Shown one piece after another: positions 12,952-22,000 of a stretch of 64,000 nt of DNA; position 1 is the stretch's first letter, and each line of letters begins with the position of its first letter. Position numbers and translations under genes: made by a program. The notes under the pieces are model-generated. The model ran no database searches. It saw nothing but the letters and a program-made list of their open reading frames with translations, and was not told the origin of the DNA. The DNA is from Maylandia zebra (Eukaryota > Chordata > Actinopteri > Cichliformes > Cichlidae), in contig NC_135187.1 of the NCBI RefSeq assembly GCF_041146795.1, positions 17,622,556 to 17,686,555 of the forward strand, given 5' to 3'.

Positions 12952-12957
12952 TTTATT
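12952..12957 (-). terminator. Polyadenylation signal of the fabp11a-like gene
   Basis: AATAAA on the minus strand, about 210 bases beyond the stop codon of the fatty-acid-binding protein gene. It is the first canonical signal after the stop and gives a plausible short 3' UTR (12,950-13,168). Confidence 0.65.
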
Positions 12958-13168
12958 CAAATCACCACAACAAGTCCAAATGAAACCAAATGCATCATGT
13001 TGGAGAACACAGGCACGGAAGAGTGATTTTTATCAACACAGCGAATAAGAAAAGCAGAGTACGCCGGTACTTTAGTTTGGTATTGCGCTCATTGAACTGA
13101 GCCTGTCATCCAGCAGTGCATCCAACAAGTGGGCTGAAAATTGAAAAAGAAGAGAAAAACTCCCTCCA

Positions 13169-14215
13169 TCATGCCTCCTTTACGTATGTCCTCACTGCGA
13201 TCACGTCTCCCATGATGCATTTCTGTGTGGAAAGGAGACGTCAGGTGATTAGAAGAAATCTGCATGTGCATCAACTCTGGCAAACATCAAGCAGAGCATA
13301 CAATCATATAAGAAGTCACTGCCAGACTTATTTATTAAAAAATTTTAATTATATAAATCTTCCTCAGGTATGTTGTGATGTTTTTATTTCCTGTAAAACT
13401 CCTCACTTTAAGACAAATACCTTTCTTATCATCCTAACAGGATCATTGAGTATAAACAGTACATTTTAACACACATTAACATACTAAATCTACTATATAA
13501 CATATAGAACAGGGGAAGTAAAATAACTTTACGCAGAACTTCTAAACAGATAGTTTGAGGATTTAAAAAAAAAAAAAAAAAAAAAAAGTCACACCGCTAT
13601 CAATTTCCCATCTGTGATCTCTCTCTCGATATTCGTTTCTTTGCCATCCCAGCTCTGTTTCTGCACAAGTTTGCCGTTCTCCAGAGTCACCACGGTCTGC
13701 AGGGCACAAAACAGACAAGTGGTCACGTCCAGCACAGATTAAATCAATGATCAATCATCTAAAAGTCAGGCTGTAAATGCTTGTTCTGTCTTTCTAACCC
13801 TGGTCTTTCTGTCGTCTGCGGTCGTCTCATCAAAAGGTTCGTTGAGTTTGAACTTGATTTCGGTGGTTTTGAAGGTGCTCTGAGACTTCAGGCATATAGT
13901 CCCTTCGTCGTCCATCGTCACTATTAAATTGGGCTTGGTCCGGTTGCCCACCTGCCGGGTTGCAAATCCCACACCTGCAGAGCGCGAGGTGTCAGGAAAT
14001 GTGTCAGATGTAGAGACGCTTTTTAATTAAAACGTTAAAAAAAACTATTGTGAAAACTTGAGACAATAAAATTAATTACAATTAAGATTAAAATGTTCCC
14101 CCCCCCCCCCCTAAATTTAGCTCCAACCACAGACGTTCTTACCGATTGCTTTCATGTAGTCGTCAAAATTGTCGCTGGAAATCATCTTCCATGTTCCAAC
14201 AAATTTCTCGACCAT
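13169..14215 (-). CDS. fabp11a: Fatty-acid-binding protein 11a-like (adipocyte/P2 type), four exons
   Basis: Cytosolic carrier of long-chain fatty acids of the intracellular lipid-binding protein family. Exons on the minus strand are 14143-14215 (73 nt), 13799-13974 (176), 13595-13696 (102) and 13169-13222 (54). All introns are GT-AG, phases agree and the total is 134 residues, the family's usual size and classic four-exon plan. Exon 1 starts [10 protein letters not shown]; exon 2 carries [10 protein letters not shown] and the D-E-T-T-A-D-D-R motif; exon 4 ends V-R-T-Y-V-K-E-A. The fatty-acid carboxylate triad is present as Arg108, Arg128 and Tyr130. Residue choices match my memory of fish fabp11a best; fabp4, fabp7 or pmp2 are related alternatives. 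No frameshift or missing key residue was seen. The donors of exons 2 and 3 are weak, and the intron after exon 3 starts with a long T run. Its neighbours are mrpl53 (same strand, upstream) and an L2 LINE next to the promoter. Confidence 0.93.
13565..13587 (-). repeat. 23-base poly(T) tract in fabp11a-like intron 3
   Basis: A run of 23 A on the plus strand, read as T in the gene. It begins at position +8 of the intron, directly after the weak donor GTGTGAC at 13594-13588. Confidence 0.95.
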
Positions 14216-14299
14216 TTTGCAATCCTTGAAAATTTTTTCCTCTTTATCCTCAACAACAAAGTGTGCAGCGACTCTGGGTTCAGCACTCTTCCAGTGTGG

Positions 14300-14380
14300 G
14301 AGCAGAGTGTGGCCGTTTTAAAGGGACAGTCCTTTTTTTCAGCAACGCGATAGGAGCCAATCACAGCCTGCAACGTCATA
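14300..14380 (-). promoter_or_regulatory. Proximal promoter elements of the fabp11a-like gene
   Basis: On the minus strand, reading towards the start codon, there is a TGACGTT half CRE-like word (about 14,378-14,372), an inverted CCAAT box (ATTGG, 14361-14357) and a TTTAAAA TATA-like box (14322-14316) about 100 bases before the ATG. Spacing is reasonable for a TATA-type promoter. The motifs are short, so this is inference from position. Confidence 0.4.
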
Positions 14381-14699
14381 TAACGAATTGTTGAAATCCC
14401 TCCTCTTGTGAGTTTTTCCCTTTTCACCCACTTATTTATTTATTTTAATCCGTGACATAGTCGTGGCAATAGTTTTATATTCTAAGCTACATGTGTATTT
14501 ATCAAAATTAATCTTCAAACACGGTAATTTTATACAGAATAAACAATATTTTTCTTTGTTACAGTTTAATATCAAGTGTTTCTCTGGTTCCAGAGATGTG
14601 ACTTTATATGGCGGGCCAAACAGGCCAAAAATGACATATTTGACATATTTGTTTTCAGCTTGGTTATGAGCCGTCATTCTGTAGTGATCTGCTGATAAG

Positions 14700-17612
14700 A
14701 AGCCATTCCTCTTAGTGAGGTCAGGGCGAGCAGGAGAGGAGGAGGGGTTGCTGTCTTATTTAATGAATCATTTCAATGTAAGCAGCTATCTCCTGGAAGT
14801 TTTCAGTCTTTTGAATATGTGGCTTTACAGCTGAAGGCCCCATCCAAAGTTGTGTTTCTTAATGTTTACAGGCCTCCCAAATACTGCACAGACTTTTTTA
14901 ATGACCTCAGTGAACTGCTGTCTGTGATCTGTGTTGATTTTAACTGTGTAATTATTGCTGGGGATTTTAACATTCATGTGGACAACCCTCAGGACAAAGG
15001 GACTAAAGACCTGAGTAACACTCTGGGCAACTTTGGGCTGACTCAGCATGTAACAGAGGCCACACATAATAGAGGACACACTCTTGACCTACTGATCTCC
15101 AAAGGCCTGAGCATTTCAAAGGTTACTGTGTCTGATGTGGGCCTGTCTGATCATTACTGTGTTTTCTTTGAAAGTAAAATCTCAGCCCACACAAATATAT
15201 CAACAACAGTGATCACAAAACGGTGTATAACTGAACACAGTAGTGCAATTTTTAACCAGGTCTTCCCATTAACACCTGACCTGCCCAGAGGGTCAGTCAA
15301 TGAGCTCGTCAATAGCTTCAATGCTAACATGTTAAATGTAATGGACACTATTGCTCCCATTAAGGTGAAGGTTATCTCTGGAAGGAAAAAGTCTCCATGG
15401 AGAAACTCCACACTGGTGAAAAATGAAAAAAGAGAGTGTAGGAAAGCTGAGCGCAGATGGAGAAAAACAAACCTCCAGGTTCATTATGACATTTATAAAG
15501 AGAAACTTCACAATTATAATTTACAACTGAGGAATGCAAGGAGGTCCTACTTCTCTGACATCATCACTAAAAACAGCCATAATGCTCGGGTCTTATTTTC
15601 TACAGTTGACAGGCTAACAAACCCTCCTGTGTCAGTGGCAGCTGAACTTCATTCGACCATGGCCTGCAATGACTTTGCCAAATTCTTCACTGAAAAAATC
15701 CAAAAAATTAGACAAGCAATTGGTACATCAACAGCAGATCCAGGATATGTACTGTGTCCACCAAAAAACTGTTTAAACACCATGAAACAGTTTCAACCTA
15801 TTAACAGCAAAGACCTGGAGGACATCTTAGGTCAACTGAACTCCTCCTCCTGCTGTTTAGATGTCCTGCCAACAAGTTTTTTCAAAAAGGTCTCAAAGAC
15901 TTTAGAGTCAGACCTGTTACAGATCATCAACTTTTCTTTATTATCAGGTGTGTTTCCAGAATCACTAAAAACTGCTGTAATCAAACCTATACTGAAAAAG
16001 GACAATCTTGACAAGACACAAATGAACAACTACAGGCCGATCTCAAATCTCCCGTTTTTAAGTAAGATCATTGAAAAAGCAGTTTCTCAACAGCTCAATT
16101 ACTTCTTAAAACAGAATAATTGCTACGATGCCTTCCAGTCAGGTTTTAGACAGAACCACAGCACTGAAACCGCTCTGACCAAAGTGTTTAATGACATATG
16201 TCTGAATACAGACAGTGGAAAAATGTCAGTCCTAGTTTTACAGGATCTCAGTGCAGCATTTGATACAGTTGACCACAACATATTACTCAAACGACTGGAG
16301 AACTGGACAGGTCTTTCAGGAACTGTACTAAACTGGTTCAAAACATACGTAGAAAACAGGAAATACTTTGTATCAATAGGTAACTTCACATCTGAGCAGA
16401 CAAGTATCACATGTGGAGTTCCCCAAGGTTCCATCTTGGGACCCCTTCTGTTTAACATCTACATGCTCCCACTGGCACAGATTATAAACAACAACAAAAT
16501 AAACTATCACAGCTATGCAGATGACACACAAATATATATCACAATGTCACCAGGAGACCGAGGCCCTGTACAGGCTCTTGGTAAATGCATTGAGGAAATC
16601 AATGACTGGTTGTGCCACAATTTTCTCCAGCTAAACAAAAACAAAACTGAGGTAATAGTCTTTGGCGCCAAAGAAAAACGATTACAGGTCACCAGAGAAC
16701 TTCAATCTATACATCTAAAAACCACAAACCAGGCGAGAAATTTGGGTGTAGTGATGGATGCAGACCTAAACTTAGAAAAACACATTAAGACAATAACAAA
16801 GTCAGCTTACTATCACCTCAAGAATATATCAAGGATAAAAGATCTGATGTCTCAACAGGACCTGGAAAAACTAGTCCATGCATTCATCTTTAGTAGGCTT
16901 GATTACTGTAACAGCATCTTTACAGGTCTACCTAAAAAATCAGTCAGACAACTACAGCTCATTCAGAACTCTGCTGCTCGAGTCCTCACTAAGACCAAAA
17001 AAGTGGACCACATCAGTCCAGCTCTGAGGTCTTTACACTGGCTGCCTGTCCGTCAGAGGATAGACTTTAAAGTTCTGATGCTGGCCTATAAAGCTCTGAA
17101 TGGTTTAGGACCAAAATACATCAATGACCTCCTGACCCAGTATGAACCATCCATATCCCTCAGGTCATCTGGATCCGGTCTTTTATCAGTTCCCAGAGTC
17201 AGAACCAGACACGGAGAAGCTGCATTCAGCTTTTATGCTCCTTATATCTGGAACAAACTCCCAGAAAGCCTCAGATCAGCTGAAACACTCAGTTTATTTA
17301 AATCCAGGTTGAAGACTCACCTGTTCTCAGCTGCATTTGAATAAAGCACCAAATCCACACTTTAAGCTTAAATTTCAAAACTTACATTTAACTACTGATT
17401 TTATCTACTGTTCTGATTTTATCTGTTTTGATTTTATATACTGTTGTTTGTTTGTTTGTTAATTAGTTAGTTAGTTTATTTGCTTGTTTTATTCAATTTT
17501 AAATCATGCTTTTTATTTGTTCTTGTTTCTAATGTCTCTGTAAAGCACTTTGAATCACCTTGTTGTTGAATTGTGCTATACAAATAAACTTGCCTTGCCT
17601 TGCCTTGCCTTA
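14700..17612 (+). mobile_element. 5'-truncated L2-like LINE with tandem 3' tail
   Basis: A non-LTR retrotransposon inserted just upstream of the fabp11a-like promoter. Coding homology is visible from about 14,720 (R-G-G-G-V-A-V-L-F-N) and stays open to the stop at 17,342-17,344. The 3' UTR ends with AAAGCACTTTGAATCACC, a CTATACAAATAAACTTGCC segment and tandem CCTTG units (to about 17,612). This tail style, a structured end plus short tandem repeats in place of poly(A), fits the L2/CR1 group. The 5' part of ORF2 and any ORF1 are missing, as expected from incomplete reverse transcription. Confidence 0.85.
14819..17344 (+). CDS. LINE ORF2 part: endonuclease C-terminal half and reverse transcriptase
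   Basis: An 841-residue open frame counted from a GTG at 14819; the true reading enters from upstream, so this is not a real start. Residues 1-120 are the C-terminal part of an apurinic-type endonuclease with G-D-F-N (48-51) and the S-D-H active-site motif (110-112). The reverse transcriptase occupies about residues 330-610, with N-N-Y-R-P-I-S-N-L-P, the A-F-D-T-V-D-H segment, G-V-P-Q-G-S-I-L-G-P and the catalytic Y-A-D-D at about 566-569. The C-terminal region with L-H-W-L-P-V-R-Q-R-I-D-F-K is typical of L2/CR1-like LINEs. No stop or frameshift was found, so the copy is fairly young, but without its 5' end it cannot encode the complete enzyme. Confidence 0.85.
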   Translation: MALQLKAPSKVVFLNVYRPPKYCTDFFNDLSELLSVICVDFNCVIIAGDFNIHVDNPQDKGTKDLSNTLGNFGLTQHVTEATHNRGHTLDLLISKGLSISKVTVSDVGLSDHYCVFFESKISAHTNISTTVITKRCITEHSSAIFNQVFPLTPDLPRGSVNELVNSFNANMLNVMDTIAPIKVKVISGRKKSPWRNSTLVKNEKRECRKAERRWRKTNLQVHYDIYKEKLHNYNLQLRNARRSYFSDIITKNSHNARVLFSTVDRLTNPPVSVAAELHSTMACNDFAKFFTEKIQKIRQAIGTSTADPGYVLCPPKNCLNTMKQFQPINSKDLEDILGQLNSSSCCLDVLPTSFFKKVSKTLESDLLQIINFSLLSGVFPESLKTAVIKPILKKDNLDKTQMNNYRPISNLPFLSKIIEKAVSQQLNYFLKQNNCYDAFQSGFRQNHSTETALTKVFNDICLNTDSGKMSVLVLQDLSAAFDTVDHNILLKRLENWTGLSGTVLNWFKTYVENRKYFVSIGNFTSEQTSITCGVPQGSILGPLLFNIYMLPLAQIINNNKINYHSYADDTQIYITMSPGDRGPVQALGKCIEEINDWLCHNFLQLNKNKTEVIVFGAKEKRLQVTRELQSIHLKTTNQARNLGVVMDADLNLEKHIKTITKSAYYHLKNISRIKDLMSQQDLEKLVHAFIFSRLDYCNSIFTGLPKKSVRQLQLIQNSAARVLTKTKKVDHISPALRSLHWLPVRQRIDFKVLMLAYKALNGLGPKYINDLLTQYEPSISLRSSGSGLLSVPRVRTRHGEAAFSFYAPYIWNKLPESLRSAETLSLFKSRLKTHLFSAAFE

Positions 17613-17674
17613 ACAGGTGAAAAATTGCCCTCCTAGTTTTAGGCTTAATCCCCCTTTCCCCCCTGCAGGCAGTA

Positions 17675-17800
17675 TCCTTCAAGCTCAGGTCGTCTACCAG
17701 AGGCCTCGGAGTTTGAGGGTCCTGTGCAGTATCTTTGCTGTTCCTAGGACTGCGCTCTTCTGGACTGAGATCTAAGATGTTGTTCCTGGGATCTGCTGGA
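17675..17800 (-). pseudogene. Fragment of the C-terminus of another LINE ORF
   Basis: On the minus strand the peptide reads Q-Q-I-P-G-T-T-S, stop, I-S-V-Q-K-S-A-V-L-G-T-A-K-I-L followed by H-R-T-L-K-L-R-G-L-W and a stop. This matches a C-terminal motif I know from fish LINE reverse-transcriptase proteins, with one in-frame stop where an acidic residue is expected. It lies directly beside the L2 tail but in the opposite orientation, so it is a separate, older insertion. Confidence 0.6.
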
Positions 17801-17834
17801 ACAACACTTTTACCATGACAGTATCATGGTACAA

Positions 17835-17945
17835 ATAACAGTAGCATGGTGGTTAACACTGTGCTCTCAACGCAAGAAGGTCCTGAGTTCAAATCCATCA
17901 CATCCTTCTTGCCCTGTGACAGCTGAGAAAGGCTCCAGCACAATA
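17835..17945 (+). repeat. Fragment of a tRNA-like dispersed repeat
   Basis: AGTAGCATGGTGGTTAACAC, followed by GCAAGAAGGTCCTGAGTTC and AAATCCATC, resembles the A-box and B-box region of a common fish repeat with a tRNA-like head. Only the head is present. A (TTA)n tract follows at about 17,946-17,960. Confidence 0.45.
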
Positions 17946-17960
17946 GTATTATTATTATTA

Positions 17961-18914
17961 GGCCTTTGTAGGTGAACATTAAGTCAAATTGAGTTTATTA
18001 TTAGTTTGCTGACTGATTTCATTTTGAGGAAATACAAACAGGGGCTCTGTTGATATTGTGATGACCTTTACTTCAGTTAAATTCACTTTGGATCCTTGTC
18101 TTGTTAAAGACTGGCAAAACTGTAATGTGTAATTTCAACTACAGGCTTGAATGTGATTAGAAAAAATCAGTGACTGACTGGTTTTTTCACACCCAGTGAC
18201 CTATTTAAGATAGTTGCAGCAACCAGCTGGTCCCTGATCATGCTGCACCTCTGCTTACTGATTACCAGGCAACTGCATAGGTTTCCTGGTCGGAGGCAGC
18301 CTGTCTTGAAACAACTAGACAGCAAGGGACGCCGCGAGGTCGGAGACACGGTCCTCATCTTCGAAGCAACAATTTCAAAGGCAACGAGATCGACACAGTT
18401 GCACACAGTCACAATAAATTTGGTCTCCTACCATCATTTTGCTTGTCAGTTAAAGAAAAGTCATTTGAAGTCATTTATGTTACAGTTCTTTTCAGGAAAC
18501 CTGCCAAAAAATAAGTGTGTGGATGCAATAATGATCCATTAATAAAACATTAAGTCACAGATGGTAACGGGACAGAGGTTGACTATGTGAGAGGGCGGGA
18601 TTTCACTTATCTGTGACTGGGTGAAAGGCTTTTTTCTCCTTTTCAGATGGGCTGGATGTAAAACTCTGTGCCAAATTACAGCTTTGCTGTGTCAAAGGTT
18701 GGAGCTTGCATGACGCTCTCTCAAACACTGGAATGGTCTCCTTTATCAGGAAAATGACACATTATGCAAGGACACACCGTGACCCCGTACTGATCGCAGC
18801 ACCTTTTTTTTTTTTTAGCAGTTAAAGCATTTTAATTGATCCGGCGAATGTTGTTGGGAAATAACCCAGCTGAGAGAAACTATTTGGCCAAGTGACAAAA
18901 ACGATACAGTTCTC
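17961..18914. other. Unannotated sequence downstream of mrpl53
   Basis: No supported gene. It includes a T run at about 18,807-18,818. Several GC-richer patches near 18,290-18,360 give short open frames without recognisable protein features. Confidence 0.5.
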
Positions 18915-18920
18915 TTTATT
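18915..18920 (-). terminator. Polyadenylation signal of mrpl53
   Basis: AATAAA on the minus strand about 170 bases after the mrpl53 stop codon, giving a short 3' UTR. Confidence 0.6.
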
Positions 18921-19086
18921 TTTTACTGTTTAGTTAAAAGGGCACAAAAGAATTTGACTATTAAATATTTAACCAACACAACATTTTAGATTAAAGCCAG
19001 TCAACACCATGTGTATGAAATGGAATAGTTTTACTGTACATGTTCAACAATATTCACAGATAAATACACATCTGCCAAGCTCATGA

Positions 19087-22000
19087 TTATTTCTTCTCTC
19101 CAACTTTTGCCTGCGGGTCCTTGGCGACGCAGCGGGATTGAAAAGCACTCAGCATCTCACTGCTGGTCAAATTTGCTCCCTTCATCAGCAGCTTCTCTCC
19201 GTCTACTGCGGAAAAGAAGGACAAAAACACAATGAGATGACTCATAAGAACAACATGCTTAAGGAGTACAGAAAGGAAATGTTCAAAAGTTCACTCTGCA
19301 CAAAAGTCGAGTAAGACACGCTGCGGCTCTGCTGACCTGTGGCAGACATCTCCAGCTTTGTAAAAGCCTGACTCACTGCGTGAGTGATGCTAATTGTATG
19401 AAATTCCAAGACTGGGTCATATGTTTCTGAGTGTATGAACTGCACATATGCACCATTTCCAGGACTTTATCCTATTTTTGAGTTTTTAGATATTTTTTTT
19501 TATCATCTTTGGCTCCCGTGACATATCTGGAATGGGCTTTTTAAAAACATAACCAGAAAAAGAGAAAATTAAAACAGGTTACGACTGTCTTGAGTCAAAG
19601 GTTAAAGTGAACGTCTTAGTTGCCTTATCATTGTTGTGCCTGGAGGTGATTGTAGTTATGATTTGGTGCTCCAGAGTGATGGATGCATCAGGGTAAGAAG
19701 ACAGATGGATGAAGTGATGCCTAGTGTAAAACTCTGTGCGGGCGGCGTTATGATCAGGGATTACTTCAGCTGGTCAGGTTGACGTTAGGCAACAATTTCT
19801 GACCACAAACCGAGATCAGCTGACATCTCTGAAAAAACTGAATGGCCAAATTTTTCTATGAAAAAAAATCTTCCCTGACAGGGAAGATGCATAAGATGGA
19901 GCCACCAGGCTCAAACTGTGAGAGAGTGGTGGAGACAGTATGAACTGGACACCACCTTAACCCCACATTGAGAAAGACTTTATGCACAAATACAAGTTCT
20001 TGACGGAAAATGAACACACCTGTATAAAATGACATATTCTGTCTTAGCAGCAGGTTACAAAAGTCAGACAGCTACTTTTGTAGGCATTATTAACATTTCA
20101 TAAGTGCTAGACGAGCCAGTTATGAAACTACACATCACTTCAGACAGCTGAGGGAACGACGGCAACGATCTCATCCAAAATAACTCCACCCATGAGAACA
20201 CTCCCATGAAGTCTTGAATTGTAATGATATGAGCATGTAACTGGACCTCATACTGACAGCTCAACAACCGTCTCCAGATTGATCTCCTTAAGTTCTCGTG
20301 AAATAACAAGTTAGCAGGCCTCCCCACCTATAAAACTACATAAATCACATTTTATTCCTCTTCAACAAGTGAAAATAGTGGACTGTGTATAAAAATACCT
20401 GTAATTTCTACAGAGTTAATGCAATCATTTTGTTAAACCCCTCGAGTGACATCTTGATTGTTTAATTTAAAATCCACTGTGGTGGAGTACTAAGATAAAA
20501 CTAGAGAAAAAAAAACAACTCATGGACCAAACTCTGCCTCCCCCACTCATTCTAATGTGCTCACGTCATACTTACCATAAGTGATATCCACTACGGGCTC
20601 AGACTTGTCATGTTTCACCACTGGTATCACCTCACAGTTCATGTTGGTAGCTCTGGCCTTCTCTGAACCCACTAAGGTCAGAAACTCCCTGTGGGACAGG
20701 AAAAAGAAAAGCTTTTTTAGATTTACCTTATAACGCATTAAAGTGACTAAGTACATTTCTGTATGCTGTAGTAGATGTGAGTATTTCCACAGTGGGGACA
20801 TCGAGTATGACACACTTAGCTCCATTGCACTGATTTTACAGCAGTAATCACTAGTTACTCTACAGATTCAAAGTAAAGTTGACACCAAACCGGCAATCTG
20901 CTTTGAAGTTAGACGAAATAGGCTTGAAATCTACACATTAAAATAGTGTTTAAACATCAGTAATATAGATTTCCCTTTAGCTTTGACATTTTGTGTATTT
21001 TCTCAAAATATTTGTGAACCGTTGATTTAGGCAGTAATGTACACTCTAAGGCCACTTTAATAGTTACACCTCTTCAAATGCTTGTTAACACAAGTATCTA
21101 AACTGGGTGTGTAGACAAGTGGTCAAGACGGCCTGATGAAGTTCAAACCAAGCATCAACCGAGTGACTTTGAGCATGGCATGGTTATTGGTGCCAGACAA
21201 GCTGGTCTGAGTACTTCGCAAACTGCTGATCTGCTGGGAATTTCCCGCACAACCATCTCTGGGAGAAAATATCCAGCCGCAGTCATCTGGGTTAAAATGC
21301 CTTTTTGAGGACATAGATCAGAATAGAATGGTAACACTGCTTCAAGCTAACAGGTAGTCAAGAGTAAATGAAACAACCACTCATTACCACCATGCAGATG
21401 CAGAAGAGCATGTCTGAACACAGTGTGTCAAAGCTTGAAGTCGGTGGGACTTTGGCAGCAGAAGACCGCTCTGGGATTCAAGTTAGCTAACAACAGGAAA
21501 CTGAGGCTAATATTCACACAGCAGGTTGGGAAAACATTGCATGCTCTGAATTTCTCAATTTCTGCAGTGACATTTGCACAGTATAAACACAGAGAAACAT
21601 AAAAACTAGGGCTGAACGATATATCGCATTTGCGATAATATCGCGACATGATCAAGTGCAATTTTCTAACCGCAAAGGCTGCGATTATACTCTGGACATG
21701 TCCAAATTCATGGGCTGCATCCTCCTGAGGCCGCATTTGTAGACCGATTACGTCACAGCGACGCGCCGAAGGCTGTCCAAATTACTACCATATCCCAGAA
21801 TTCATAGCGCGGCCCAGCCAAACTCCAGTTTCCAGCAATGGCGGCCGCTACTAAGTTTTAAAATTACTCATACTAATCTTTCAGGGTCACAAAATAAACT
21901 TTTAACATATTTTCAGGCGAGAAAGTAGTTGTGTAAACATCAAATATCTGCTCGGTTTATCAAGATATCCCATATTTGCAAAAGTGCTTCGACGTTTTCA

